Program-made: the position numbers and the translations under genes
The notes under the pieces: generated by a model
What the model was told of the DNA's origin: nothing
Seen by the model: the letters and a program-made list of their open reading frames with translations, nothing else
Database searches by the model: none
Source: Fulvivirga sediminis
GTDB taxonomy: Bacteria > Bacteroidota > Bacteroidia > Cytophagales > Cyclobacteriaceae
Length of the DNA stretch: 64,000 bases
Reading direction: 5' to 3'
Assembly: GCF_016757215.1 (NCBI RefSeq)
Contig: NZ_JAESIY010000001.1
Location: 62,001 to 126,000 of the forward strand
In this document: positions 16,805-26,275 of the stretch, in pieces
Position numbering within the stretch: the stretch's first letter is position 1
Layout of the letters: each line of letters starts with the position of its first letter

Positions 16805-17620
16805 TTATCTTTTTTCATATACTAATTTACCTCTTTGATTCCATTCTTTCCATGTATATGGATTCATGTCATCATTATAGGGTTCTTTAGGGTATCTTAC
16901 TACCTTTTTTCTGCGGCCTGTAGTATAGTATTCTACCCAGTCTCCCACTCTTTGATCCCATTTAAATTCACCACGAACAGCGACTCTCCCATTTTCATGG
17001 AAGTAAAAATAGTTTCCTTCTTTTTCACCGTATTCGATAGGTACTATTTCCTTCATTTTTTCACGATTTCTATCGTAATAGCTTACTTTCGATTCTTTCG
17101 GCCATCCTTTGTAGTATTTTTCTTTGTCTACCAGTAAATCATTTTTATCATATTCTACCCATCGGCCATGTTTCATACCTTTATAGAATATGCCTTCTTC
17201 TATAAGTTGTTCACCCTGCATACGCTTATAAGGACCATGAAGTACGGCACCATGTTCCTGATCTACTTCTCCTCCATGTCGAATAGCACCTCTGCGATAG
17301 TCTACCCAATAAATATCTCTTACGTAAGGGTCTAGTTCAATAGGATCTTTTATTACATAAAATAGCTCATAACTTTTTCGTGTTCCGCTCCCACTTTGAG
17401 TAAACCGTTTTTTTGTTTTTATACCATAAAAGACCTTTTTCTTTCTTTTTTTCTTTTTGGGCTCTACAGTATCGTCTTCCTCTTCCTTGTCATCATCCAA
17501 TTCTATGGTGATAGGTGTGTTTATAGTAAACATCTTATCTGTACTTTCGGGATCAACCTCCTGAGCTTTAGCATGGATACCAATAAAAAGAAGCAATATG
17601 ATTAGAAAAGGGTATTTCAC
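16805..17620 (-). CDS. Exported protein with MORN/YwqK-like repeats
   Basis: This 271-residue protein begins with a signal peptide (about 1-19, ending HAKAQ). A short acidic then lysine-rich linker (about 35-72) follows. The C-terminal part carries repeated MORN-like units of the form G-x-x-x-G-x-x-x-Y-y-x-x-G: MKHGRWVEYDKND, GEKEGNYFYFHENG, RVGDWVEYYTTG. Such repeats are common in exported Bacteroidota proteins and usually mediate binding; no enzyme motif is seen. It stands alone, 182 nt from htpG on the same strand. The fold class is fairly secure and the function unknown. Confidence 0.75.
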   Translation of the reverse strand: MKYPFLIILLLFIGIHAKAQEVDPESTDKMFTINTPITIELDDDKEEEDDTVEPKKKKRKKKVFYGIKTKKRFTQSGSGTRKSYELFYVIKDPIELDPYVRDIYWVDYRRGAIRHGGEVDQEHGAVLHGPYKRMQGEQLIEEGIFYKGMKHGRWVEYDKNDLLVDKEKYYKGWPKESKVSYYDRNREKMKEIVPIEYGEKEGNYFYFHENGRVAVRGEFKWDQRVGDWVEYYTTGRRKKVVRYPKEPYNDDMNPYTWKEWNQRGKLVYEKR

Positions 17621-17740
17621 AATAAATTTTAGTTTAGGATAGTTAACGTAAAGAACTAAATTTTATTTCTATTCTTCAATAAGGTTAGGTTTATAAAAGT
17701 TCCAAAAAATATATTGATGGTCCTTTTTATATTTATTTTC

Positions 17741-17777
17741 TAAAAAATAAGGCCATTCATTTTACAACGAATGGCCT
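17741..17777 (-). terminator. Rho-independent terminator after htpG
   Basis: GGCCATTC (17751-17758) pairs with GAATGGCC (17769-17776) around a 10-nt loop, extended by an A-T pair. On the minus strand it is followed by a T-rich run (complement of TAAAAAATAA). It lies 26 nt after the htpG stop. Confidence 0.8.
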
Positions 17778-17802
17778 AAAAATGTTCAAAATTTACAGCA
17801 GC

Positions 17803-19695
17803 TTATTCGGCGGCCATTTCTATACTTCTTTTGATAAAGTTAGTGAGGTCTTTACCTTGTAGCATATTTTGAGAAAGCATAGCCAGGTCATAAGCTTGCT
17901 TAGCTAGTTGAGCCTTTTTCTCTTCGTTATCAGCATTCAAGATTTTACCTACAATGTTATGATTACCATTAACAGACATCTCAAACTGATCAGGCATACT
18001 ACCCATCATAGCATAAGGGCCACCACCATTTTTAGCCATGTCCTTCATTCTTCTCATAAACTCAGACATAGTTATGGTTACAGGCATATCATCAGGAGAT
18101 AGAGACTCTATAGAGATATTCATACTTGGGTTATTCACTGCCTTCTCAAAGATCTCTTTTACTTTTTCTTCTTCTTCCTTGCTTAGAACACTGGCAATGG
18201 TTTCTCCCTTGTCAATAATCTTTTCTATATTTTCAGCATCTACACGCTTTAGCTGCGTCTTTTCTATTTTTTGCTCTAAGAAGTTAACGTAATGACTATC
18301 GATAACTCCGTCTAATAGAAGCACATCATAGCCTTTATTTTTGGCTGACTGTATGTAAGCGTCTTGTTTGCCGGCATCTGTTGTGTAAAGGTAGATTACG
18401 TTGTCATCTTTATCTTTTTGAGTTTCCTTTACTTTTTCTTTGTACTCCTCAAAAGTGAAGAACTGATTTTCAGTGTTAGTGAACAGCGCAAAATTCTTTG
18501 CTTTATCATAGAATTTATCTTCACTAAGCATACCGTATTTTACAAATACACCTATGTCATTCCATTTAGACTGGTAAGATTCTCTGTCTTGCTTAAAGAG
18601 TTCTTCCAGCTTATCTGCTACTTTTTTAGTAATGTGATTATTGATTTTCTTCACATTACCATCAGACTGTAGATAACTTCTTGAAACATTTAGAGGGATA
18701 TCAGGAGAATCGATAACACCGTGTAGTAACATTAAGAACTCAGGAACTACATCCTTTACCTCGTCAGTGATAAACACTTGGCGAGAATAAAGTTGTATTT
18801 TGTTTTTCTGAACCTCAAAGTCATTTTTCACTTTAGGGAAATAAAGAATTCCCGTAAGGTTAAAAGGATAATCTACATTCAGGTGGATCCAGAATAATGG
18901 ATCTTCTGACATAGGATAAAGCTCTTTGTAGAAGTTTAGGTAATCTTCATCTTTAAGATCTGAAGGTGCTTTAGTCCACAAAGGATCAGTATCGTTAATT
19001 ATTCTGTCTTTAGTAACAGACTTATACTTAGGCTTGCCTTCATCATCTTTTCCATCTTCTACTTGCTCTTCTTTAGTGCCAAATTTAATAGGCACTGGTA
19101 AAAACTTGCAGTATTTATCAAGAATAGACTTTAACTTCCATTCATCTAAAAATTCCTCAGAATCTTCTGCTACATGGAGGATTACATCTGTACCTCGTGT
19201 TTCTTTAGTGGCCTCAGTGATTTCAAATTCGGTAGATCCATCACAAATCCAACGGGCAGCTTCAGCAACTTCTTGGTGTGATTTACTGATGATTTCTACT
19301 TGGCTGGCTACCATAAATGCCGAGTAAAAACCTAAACCAAATTTACCAATGATATCTTTGGCATCTCCTTTATCTTTAAACTTCTCAACAAATTCGGTAG
19401 CTCCAGAAAAGGCAATTTGGTTAATGTATTTTTTGATCTCTTCGGCGGTCATACCAATACCTCGATCACTTACGGTAATGGTCTTTTTTTCTTTATCGAA
19501 GCTTACTTCTATGGTAGTGTCTCCTATCTCACTGGTGATTTCTCCTAATGATGATAACCTTTTCAGCTTTTGAGTGGCGTCTACTGCGTTAGAAACCAAC
19601 TCCCTTAAGAATATCTCGTGATCTGAATAGAGGAATTTTTTAATGATTGGAAAGATATTCTCCGTATGGATTGAAATGGTGCCTTTTTCTGCCAT
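17803..19695 (-). CDS. htpG: Molecular chaperone HtpG (Hsp90)
   Basis: This 630-residue protein is full-length bacterial Hsp90. The N-terminal ATPase domain shows FLRELVSNAVDA, DRGIGMT and GKFGLGFYSAF. The middle domain has YSRQVFITD and LNVSRSYLQ, and a C-terminal dimerisation region follows. It is an ATP-driven cytoplasmic chaperone. An upstream TTG-N20-TAGATTTTG element is a possible promoter, and a clean terminator follows, so it is probably monocistronic. No heat-shock inverted repeat (CIRCE) was noticed upstream. Confidence 0.97.
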   Translation of the reverse strand: MAEKGTISIHTENIFPIIKKFLYSDHEIFLRELVSNAVDATQKLKRLSSLGEITSEIGDTTIEVSFDKEKKTITVSDRGIGMTAEEIKKYINQIAFSGATEFVEKFKDKGDAKDIIGKFGLGFYSAFMVASQVEIISKSHQEVAEAARWICDGSTEFEITEATKETRGTDVILHVAEDSEEFLDEWKLKSILDKYCKFLPVPIKFGTKEEQVEDGKDDEGKPKYKSVTKDRIINDTDPLWTKAPSDLKDEDYLNFYKELYPMSEDPLFWIHLNVDYPFNLTGILYFPKVKNDFEVQKNKIQLYSRQVFITDEVKDVVPEFLMLLHGVIDSPDIPLNVSRSYLQSDGNVKKINNHITKKVADKLEELFKQDRESYQSKWNDIGVFVKYGMLSEDKFYDKAKNFALFTNTENQFFTFEEYKEKVKETQKDKDDNVIYLYTTDAGKQDAYIQSAKNKGYDVLLLDGVIDSHYVNFLEQKIEKTQLKRVDAENIEKIIDKGETIASVLSKEEEEKVKEIFEKAVNNPSMNISIESLSPDDMPVTITMSEFMRRMKDMAKNGGGPYAMMGSMPDQFEMSVNGNHNIVGKILNADNEEKKAQLAKQAYDLAMLSQNMLQGKDLTNFIKRSIEMAAE

Positions 19696-19744
19696 TGCTA
19701 TTATGAGTTAATTTTAAAATTCAGTTTTACAATCATCGGCTGAC

Positions 19745-19776
19745 CAAAATCTATTCCATTAGCTAAGTGATGACAA
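19745..19776 (-). promoter_or_regulatory. Promoter candidate for htpG
   Basis: On the minus strand a TTG (complement of 19774-19776) is followed after 20 nt by TAGATTTTG (complement of 19745-19753). That is one base longer than the TAnnTTTG consensus. The -7 end is about 50 nt before the htpG start. Confidence 0.4.
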
Positions 19777-19851
19777 ATTGACAGATTTTCCCGTTTTTCT
19801 ATAACTTAAGAAGGAGCTAAACACTAATGGCAGGTTAATTAGTCAGGTTTT

Positions 19852-19886
19852 GACATAAAAAAAGGAGTGAAAATGTTCACTCCTTT
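19852..19886 (-). terminator. Rho-independent terminator after the DUF4293 gene
   Basis: AAAGGAGTGAA (19861-19871) pairs perfectly with TTCACTCCTTT (19876-19886) around the tetraloop AATG. On the minus strand a T run follows. It starts 25 nt past the stop codon. Confidence 0.88.
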
Positions 19887-19910
19887 ATAGTATTTATATT
19901 CTATGTACTC

Positions 19911-20390
19911 TTATCTAATTCGGTCTACCGATCTTACCAGTCTTTCGTCTTTTCTTATGAAACGGTTAGCCAGTACATTAAATAACATGGCTCCTACTGG
20001 CAGAAAACTTCCAATGCCGTAAGTCCAGCTATTTTGAATTTGTTCACTTTCCATTACTCCTTTACCAAGCCAGAAACTTAGCCCTAGCGTACAGAAAATT
20101 AGTAGTGAGTTGAGTGCGCTAAGTTTAATTTGAAGCAATCTGTTTTTAAATCGAGAGATTTCTATTATACCTATTATAACAGAAAGAATAGCAAAACAAC
20201 CAATAAGAATGTATGGGAAATACTCTTTTGATGCCTGTTCTAATCCGTTGTTAGTAACTAGATAAAAGGCAGTAAGCATAATTCCTTTGTCAGAATCAGG
20301 TGCATGATAAACCCACATAGGAAAAATAAGAGTTAGTAGCATCAGTAATACTACTAGTAATAGAAATACGGTTTGAATTCTTTGTAACAT
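19911..20390 (-). CDS. DUF4293 family membrane protein
   Basis: This 159-residue protein has four hydrophobic segments (about 5-27, 55-75, 85-107, 120-140). The opening MLQRIQTVFLLLVVLLML matches the DUF4293 family found throughout Bacteroidota. It is an inner-membrane protein of unknown function. In many genomes the family neighbours transcription genes, but here it stands alone, divergent from the thiolase and followed by a strong terminator. Confidence 0.82.
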   Translation of the reverse strand: MLQRIQTVFLLLVVLLMLLTLIFPMWVYHAPDSDKGIMLTAFYLVTNNGLEQASKEYFPYILIGCFAILSVIIGIIEISRFKNRLLQIKLSALNSLLIFCTLGLSFWLGKGVMESEQIQNSWTYGIGSFLPVGAMLFNVLANRFIRKDERLVRSVDRIR

Positions 20391-20498
20391 ATGGCTATTA
20401 GCTTAAATTGCAGCTGCAAATTAAATCAAACCACGCGGTTAAAAAAAACAAAACTGCAGATACCATCAGGTCCTTAATCCCTCAATATAAACTTTGTG

Positions 20499-21701
20499 AT
20501 GATGAAACAAGCTTATATAGTAGATATCCTTAGAACTCCTATCGGGAAATTTAGCGGTGGTTTGGCTACAGTTCGGCCAGATGATCTGGCTGCTCATGTT
20601 ATTAAAGGCTTGGTAAATAGAAATCAGGCTTTAGATCTTAGCCAATTGGAAGATGTGATCTTTGGTGCTGCTAATCAGGCGGGTGAAGACAATAGAAATG
20701 TAGCTCGTATGGCAGCTCTATTGGCCGACTTGCCACTAACTGTAGGAGGAGTAACGGTAAATAGGCTGTGTGCCTCTGGTCTGCAAGCTATAATGGATGC
20801 TACAAGAGCCATTATGTTGGGAGAAGGTGAAGCCTACATAGCTGGCGGTAGTGAGAGCATGACGCGAGCCCCCTTAGTAATGGGTAAATCAGAAGTGGCA
20901 TACGATAGAAGAGCCAAAGTGTATGATACTACAATAGGCTGGAGGTTTATTAATGCTAAATTGGCCGAGAAGCACTACCCTTACGGAATGGGAGAAACTG
21001 CAGAAAATGTAGCCTTAAAATATAATATCTCCAGAGAGGAACAGGATGAATTTGCTCACCTTTCTCAAGTTAAATATGCAGAGGCCTATAAAAGGAATTC
21101 TTTTGCAGAGGAATTGTTTCCCGTATCTGTGCCTAGGAAAAAAGAAGATGATTTACTTGTTGATAAGGATGAACATCCAAGGCTTACCAGTATTGAAAAA
21201 CTTTCAACGCTCAAAGCCGCCTTTAAAAAGGGGGGCTCAGTTACTGCGGGTAATTCTTCTGGTATAAATGATGGAGCTGCAGCTACATTAATAGTGAGTG
21301 AGGAGATTTTAAAGAAATACAATCTAGAGCCTATGGCCCGGATAGTTTCCATGGCCGTGGCAGGAGTAGACCCTGCTCTTATGGGAATAGGTCCTGTTCC
21401 AGCAACTCTAAAGGCATTAGCCCGAGCTAACCTGAAAATCAATGATATTGACCTGATTGAGTTGAATGAAGCCTTTGCTGCTCAGTCTATTGCTTGTATG
21501 AGAGATTTGGAATTGGCCCCTGAAAAGGTAAATGTAAATGGTGGTGCTATAGCACTGGGGCATCCGCTGGGAGCGAGCGGAGCAAGAATATCGGCTACTT
21601 TGCTTCATGAATTAAAGAAAAGAAAATCGGCAAAATATGGTCTGGCTACCATGTGTGTAGGTGTGGGACAAGGAGCCGCTATTATTTATGAAAGACTTTA
21701 A
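20499..21701 (+). CDS. Thiolase (acetyl-CoA acyltransferase, 3-oxoadipyl-CoA thiolase-like)
   Basis: This roughly 400-residue thiolase cleaves or forms 3-ketoacyl-CoA. The acyl-accepting cysteine lies in [10 protein letters not shown] (near 91), the NEAFAAQ block follows, then the histidine of [16 protein letters not shown] (near 355) and the second cysteine in MCVGVGQG (near 386). All four thiolase landmarks are present. The N-terminal half resembles PcaF/PaaJ-type enzymes, so beta-oxidation or aromatic catabolism are both possible; no aromatic pathway genes are nearby. The start could be GTG 20496, ATG 20499 or ATG 20502. It overlaps the following HAD gene by 14 nt and heads a four-gene run. 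Confidence 0.9.
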   Translation: MMKQAYIVDILRTPIGKFSGGLATVRPDDLAAHVIKGLVNRNQALDLSQLEDVIFGAANQAGEDNRNVARMAALLADLPLTVGGVTVNRLCASGLQAIMDATRAIMLGEGEAYIAGGSESMTRAPLVMGKSEVAYDRRAKVYDTTIGWRFINAKLAEKHYPYGMGETAENVALKYNISREEQDEFAHLSQVKYAEAYKRNSFAEELFPVSVPRKKEDDLLVDKDEHPRLTSIEKLSTLKAAFKKGGSVTAGNSSGINDGAAATLIVSEEILKKYNLEPMARIVSMAVAGVDPALMGIGPVPATLKALARANLKINDIDLIELNEAFAAQSIACMRDLELAPEKVNVNGGAIALGHPLGASGARISATLLHELKKRKSAKYGLATMCVGVGQGAAIIYERL

Positions 21702-22389
21702 AAATCAAAACATAAAAGTAATTGGCTTTGATGCTGATGATACTTTGTGGGTAAATGAAAATTATTTCAGAGAGGCAGAAAGTGCTTTTTGTCAGCTATT
21801 GGCAGAATATCAAAGCAGCGAAGTTTTAATGAAAAAGCTCTATGAGGTGGAGGTTAAAAACCTGGAACTTTATGGTTTCGGTATAAAAGGATTTACACTT
21901 TCTATGATGGAGGCCGCATTAGAAATATGTGGTCTAAACTTTTCGGCGAGTATAAGTACAGAAATTATAAGAATAGGTAAGGAAATGCTTGATAAGCCAG
22001 TGGTGCTTTTAGATCAGGTAGAAGATATATTAAGAAAAGTAAGGAAGACATATAGAGTTATTTTGGTAACAAAGGGTGATCTGCTAGATCAACATAGGAA
22101 ATTAGAAAAATCTGGTCTTGAAGGGTATTTTCATCATATAGAGGTGATGAATAAGAAATCAGAGGCGGATTATCGTAGGCTTGTGAGTCATCTTGATTTA
22201 TATCCTGAGGAATTTTTAATGATTGGAAATTCTTTAAAATCAGACATAATACCTGTGTTGAACATCGGTAGTAACGCTATTTATGTTCCTTATGAAATAA
22301 CCTGGCAACATGAAGTGCCTACTGAAGAGGTTTTAACTGAAGGATATATCCAAGTAGAGGCTCTTCATGACATCCTAAGATATATTTGA
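21688..22389 (+). CDS. HAD family hydrolase (phosphatase)
   Basis: The HAD nucleophile motif is GFDADDTLW (D15, D17 from the ATG at 21688). The motif II threonine lies in VILVTKGD, the lysine in motif III follows, and the metal-binding acidic residue is in LMIGNSLKSDI. It is a cytoplasmic phosphatase of unknown substrate with a helical cap after motif I. I use the ATG at 21688 rather than an upstream GTG at 21661, because family members begin just before the DxD motif. It overlaps the thiolase stop by 14 nt, and its own stop overlaps the truA ATG (TGATG), so translation is probably coupled. Confidence 0.85.
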   Translation: MKDFKNQNIKVIGFDADDTLWVNENYFREAESAFCQLLAEYQSSEVLMKKLYEVEVKNLELYGFGIKGFTLSMMEAALEICGLNFSASISTEIIRIGKEMLDKPVVLLDQVEDILRKVRKTYRVILVTKGDLLDQHRKLEKSGLEGYFHHIEVMNKKSEADYRRLVSHLDLYPEEFLMIGNSLKSDIIPVLNIGSNAIYVPYEITWQHEVPTEEVLTEGYIQVEALHDILRYI

Positions 22390-23132
22390 TGAGATATTTT
22401 TTTGAGATTTCTTACCATGGTAAAAAGTATCATGGTTGGCAAAGGCAGAAAAACGCTATTTCAGTTCAGCAGGTAGTAGAAGATGCCATGAGTTTAATAC
22501 TCAATCAGTCCATAGTTATAACGGGTAGCGGAAGAACAGATACAGGCGTACATTGCAAACAGCAATTTTTTCATGCTGATCTGGAGCAGGAAATTGATAC
22601 TGGTAAGCTTCGTTACAATTTAAACAGTTATTTACCAGAAGATATTAGCATTAATGCCATATTTGCAGTAAATGAGGAGGCACATGCGCGGTTCACGGCT
22701 ACATCTCGTAGTTACGAATATTATGTTAGCAAGCAAAAGAATCCGTTCTATCATGATATGAGTTTTATTTTTGTAAAACCGATGGATATTACAACCATGA
22801 ATCAAGCGGCTTCGTTACTGATTGGTGAGCATGATTTTGAATCTTTTAGTAAGGTAAAAACAGATGTGAATAACTTCTGGTGCAATATTACTGAAGCAGT
22901 ATGGATGGATCATGAAGAATATTATGTTTTTCATATCTCAGCCAATAGATTTTTGCGTGGAATGGTAAGAGCTATAGTAGGTACTTTGTTTTTAGTAGGT
23001 AGCGGTAAGCTGAGTATAAATGACTTTCAGCAGATCATTAATAATAAAAATAGAAGAGATGCAGGAGCAGCAGCACCTCCTCAAGGACTTTTTTTAACCA
23101 GGGTTGTTTATCCCGAAGATACTAGATTGTAG
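22389..23132 (+). CDS. truA: tRNA pseudouridine(38-40) synthase TruA
   Basis: TruA converts uridines 38-40 of the tRNA anticodon arm to pseudouridine. The 247-residue sequence has the catalytic aspartate D51 in GSGRTDTGVH, the N-terminal YHGKKYHGWQRQ and the C-terminal FLRGMVRAIVGTL of the family. The ATG at 22389 overlaps the TGA of the HAD gene. The ABC exporter gene starts 1 nt after its stop. Confidence 0.95.
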   Translation: MRYFFEISYHGKKYHGWQRQKNAISVQQVVEDAMSLILNQSIVITGSGRTDTGVHCKQQFFHADLEQEIDTGKLRYNLNSYLPEDISINAIFAVNEEAHARFTATSRSYEYYVSKQKNPFYHDMSFIFVKPMDITTMNQAASLLIGEHDFESFSKVKTDVNNFWCNITEAVWMDHEEYYVFHISANRFLRGMVRAIVGTLFLVGSGKLSINDFQQIINNKNRRDAGAAAPPQGLFLTRVVYPEDTRL

Positions 23133-23133
23133 T

Positions 23134-24906
23134 TTGGAAAAAGAGAAAGTAAATAGCGGAAGCATTGTAGATTTAGATGTATTGAAGCGATTAATGCGCT
23201 TTGTGAAGCCTTATAAAGGAAGGTTTTTTCTACTTATTTTCTTAACCATAGCCTTAGGCGTGCTAGCTCCTTTAATGCCCCTGCTTATTCAGAAGACGCT
23301 AGATAATCATGTGGCCTATGGTGATTATGAAGGCATGGTGAATATGATGATGGTATTAGGTGGGATACTATTTGCTCAGGCTCTGGTGCAGTATGCGCAC
23401 ACTTATCTTTCTGGCTGGTTAGGTCAATATGTTATCAGAGACATAAGAGTTCAGTTATATGAACATTTAGTAAAGCTGAGACTTAAGTTCTTTGATAATA
23501 CCCCTATCGGACGATTAGTTACAAGAACTATTTCTGATGTAGAAACTTTGGCCGATGTTTTCTCTCAAGGCTTAGCAGCTATGATGGGTGATTTATTACA
23601 GCTCATATTTATTTTAATCATCATGTTTTCTAGTGACTGGCGATTGGCCCTCATCAGTTTATCCACATTGCCCATATTACTTATTTCTACCTATATTTTT
23701 AAAGAGAAAATAAAGGTAGCCTTTAACGATGTTCGAAATGCTGTGGCTAACCTTAACTCTTTTGTGCAAGAGCATATTACAGGGATGAGTATTGTACAGA
23801 TCTTCGGAAGTGAGGAGCGCGAATACGAAAAATTTAAAGAAATTAACAGAGAGCACAAACGAGCTAACCTCAAATCAGTTCTTTATTATTCAGTTTATTT
23901 CCCAGTGGCTGAGATTATAAGTGCCGCTGGTATAGGTCTACTAGTTTGGTATGGAGCCAGAGGTGTGATAGATGAAGCGGTAACCGGAGTTACTATCGGT
24001 AAACTCATCGCTTTCATAATGTATATTCAGATGTTTTTCAGACCTATAAGAATGATTGCTGATAGGTTTAACACCTTACAATTAGGAATAGTAAGCTCAT
24101 CCAGAATACTCAAGCTATTAGATAATGACGAGTATATCGCAAATACAGGAAGCCATGCTCCTGATAGTATTAAAGGTGCAGTGTCGTTTGAAAATGTATG
24201 GTTTGCATACAATAATGAAGATTATGTATTAAAGGATATCAATTTTAAGGTAAAGTCGGGAGAAACTCTAGCTCTGGTAGGTGCTACGGGTGCAGGTAAA
24301 TCTTCTATCATCAATTTACTTAGCCGGTTTTATGATATTAATAAAGGCACAATACAGGTAGACGGTGTGGATGTTAAAGAATACGACTTGGGCAGTCTAC
24401 GCAGTAAGATAGGAGTAGTGCTACAAGATGTATTTTTATACAGTGATACCATTTTATATAACATCACTTTAGGAAATGAATCTATTACTGAAGAGGAAGT
24501 GATGCATGCGGCGGAGCTTGTAGGAGCCAAAAAATTTATAGAAAGATTACCAGGAGGCCTACACTATAATGTGATGGAACGTGGGTCTACGCTTTCTGTA
24601 GGGCAAAGGCAATTGATCTCTTTTGTTCGTGCTATGGTTTACGATCCTAAAATTTTAGTTCTTGATGAAGCTACCTCTTCTGTTGATACAGAAACTGAAG
24701 AGCTGATACAAAATGCTATAGAGCGAATGATGAAAGGCAGGACAGCAATAGTTATCGCTCACCGTCTCTCTACTATTCAAAAGGCTGATAAAATTATAGT
24801 ATTGGATAAAGGAGAGGTGAAGGAAGAGGGTAATCATACAGAGTTGATAGAGCTCGGAGGTTACTATACTCAACTTCATAAGATGCAGTATAAGGAGATA
24901 GTTTGA
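23134..24906 (+). CDS. ABC exporter half-transporter (MsbA/multidrug type)
   Basis: A fused half-transporter of about 590 residues with six transmembrane helices (about 15-310) and a nucleotide-binding domain. The domain carries Walker A GATGAGKSS, signature LSVGQRQL (V in place of the usual G), Walker B ILVLDEATSS and the H-loop IAHRLS. It probably works as a dimer exporting lipid or drug-like substrates. There is no in-frame ATG upstream of the first helix. I chose TTG at 23134, 1 nt after the truA stop; another TTG at 23104 would overlap truA. Confidence 0.88.
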   Translation: MEKEKVNSGSIVDLDVLKRLMRFVKPYKGRFFLLIFLTIALGVLAPLMPLLIQKTLDNHVAYGDYEGMVNMMMVLGGILFAQALVQYAHTYLSGWLGQYVIRDIRVQLYEHLVKLRLKFFDNTPIGRLVTRTISDVETLADVFSQGLAAMMGDLLQLIFILIIMFSSDWRLALISLSTLPILLISTYIFKEKIKVAFNDVRNAVANLNSFVQEHITGMSIVQIFGSEEREYEKFKEINREHKRANLKSVLYYSVYFPVAEIISAAGIGLLVWYGARGVIDEAVTGVTIGKLIAFIMYIQMFFRPIRMIADRFNTLQLGIVSSSRILKLLDNDEYIANTGSHAPDSIKGAVSFENVWFAYNNEDYVLKDINFKVKSGETLALVGATGAGKSSIINLLSRFYDINKGTIQVDGVDVKEYDLGSLRSKIGVVLQDVFLYSDTILYNITLGNESITEEEVMHAAELVGAKKFIERLPGGLHYNVMERGSTLSVGQRQLISFVRAMVYDPKILVLDEATSSVDTETEELIQNAIERMMKGRTAIVIAHRLSTIQKADKIIVLDKGEVKEEGNHTELIELGGYYTQLHKMQYKEIV

Positions 24907-24969
24907 TTTTTATATTTATATAAAATATCTCTGACCAGATTAATTTTATGCCTTAATATAAATACTTGC

Positions 24970-25692
24970 ATGCGTTCTATTTTTTGTAGAATATTTTTTG
25001 TTGCCCTGTTGATGGTATTTGCGCCCTTAGTAAGTACACACGCTCAGCATAAACCTTTTTATAAAGGTAAGTTTAGAAAACCAGGACGATTTACCAGGCA
25101 AAAGGCAAGAGTAGCTTGTCCTGTGTTTGAAGACTCTGGCTACCCTTATAATGGAATAGGTATTAAATTGGGAGATCCATTTGCTCTTACTTATAAACTA
25201 TATTTTACCAAGAACTTAGCCATGTCTGTTGATTTTGGCAAGGGGGCTAGTGGTCTGTACAGTGGTTATTTTAGAGATCAGTTTGAGACATATACCGAAG
25301 GGTTAGACTCACTTCTTGATCCTGGGGAAGGGTTTAGTTATCTTAACCATAAGGTAAAATCAAATTGGACTGGCGAAGTTCGTATGATGTACCAAACTAG
25401 CTTGGATGCTTGGGTGAAGGGTTTACAGGCTTATATTGGCTTGGGGGTTGAATGGAGACATACTGAAATTAAGTATGAGTATATATGGCAGAAAGGCCGT
25501 AATGAAAATGAAATCTTGCATTTCGATGAAACTAGATATGCCTTAGGCCCCACAGGTACAGTAGGCCTTGAGTATTCTTATTTTGAATTGCCTATAGCTG
25601 CTTTTATAGAGGTAGCTGGTTTTGCTGATATTTCTGAAGACCCAGGATATATTAGGCCGCAAGGTGGTGTAGGTATTAGGTGGGTTTTCTAA
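24970..25692 (+). CDS. Outer-membrane beta-barrel-like protein
   Basis: This 240-residue exported protein has a signal peptide (about 1-25, ending THAQ). A basic segment (KGKFRKPGRFTRQK) follows, then alternating amphipathic strands ending in GGVGIRWVF, where a terminal phenylalanine is typical of outer-membrane barrels. Two cysteines (C11 and C41) are present. I do not recognise a named family. It follows the ABC exporter by 63 nt in the same direction. Confidence 0.72.
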   Translation: MRSIFCRIFFVALLMVFAPLVSTHAQHKPFYKGKFRKPGRFTRQKARVACPVFEDSGYPYNGIGIKLGDPFALTYKLYFTKNLAMSVDFGKGASGLYSGYFRDQFETYTEGLDSLLDPGEGFSYLNHKVKSNWTGEVRMMYQTSLDAWVKGLQAYIGLGVEWRHTEIKYEYIWQKGRNENEILHFDETRYALGPTGTVGLEYSYFELPIAAFIEVAGFADISEDPGYIRPQGGVGIRWVF

Positions 25693-25746
25693 TAGGGATT
25701 AGAGTAATAATTGGTTTTATAAAGTGATTAATTACAATTTATTTTA

Positions 25747-26274
25747 ATGTTAAAAAAGATAATTCTGGGCATTCTTATGGTGGCCCTTGTAGGTTCATTT
25801 ATTTTCTTTAAACTCGGAGGAGGTGAAGAATTAGAGTTTCAAGTAAAAAGCTATCCTCATTTATACATAAGTGGTAAAGAGTATATCGCTAAATACAATG
25901 ATCCTAAAATGGAAGATCTTTTCTTTGAGGCTAAGGAAATAGCTGAGCAGAGGGGAGATTGTGATCTTACTGTAGTGAATTATTTAACGCCCGTCATGAA
26001 AGATTCAGTAAGGCAGTTTATTGGTGTTACGTCTGCAGATTCTACCATTATTTCTGGATTAGCTTTTAATGATGTAAGGACTTTTCATAATGCTATGTTT
26101 CTAAAGACGATTATTACAGCCCATAACCTGGTAATGCCGCGCCCTGAAGATGTGAGAGAAGAAGCGAAGAAATATGCTGATCAACAGGGCTATAAGCTGG
26201 ATAATTATACTATTGAATTATATAAGGACAGTAGAGATATGGAGATATACTTTCCCATTTTAACTAAAAAATGA
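25747..26274 (+). CDS. Membrane-anchored protein, possibly with a GyrI-like effector-binding fold
   Basis: This 175-residue protein has one N-terminal hydrophobic segment (about 4-22) that could be an uncleaved anchor. The rest is soluble and alternates strands and helices. The pattern FQVKSYPHLYISGKEY near residue 31, with a similar closing EIYFPIL near the end, recalls GyrI-like small-molecule-binding domains. That resemblance is weak and I give no function. It follows the barrel protein by 54 nt, and its stop is 1 nt from the stop of the convergent ABC transporter. Confidence 0.6.
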   Translation: MLKKIILGILMVALVGSFIFFKLGGGEELEFQVKSYPHLYISGKEYIAKYNDPKMEDLFFEAKEIAEQRGDCDLTVVNYLTPVMKDSVRQFIGVTSADSTIISGLAFNDVRTFHNAMFLKTIITAHNLVMPRPEDVREEAKKYADQQGYKLDNYTIELYKDSRDMEIYFPILTKK

Positions 26275-26275
26275 T

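Noticed and set aside
20391-20495. Clear promoters for the divergent DUF4293 and thiolase genes
   Set aside because: Near-matches (TAAACTTTG, TTAATTTG) have wrong internal spacing or lie too close to the start codon.
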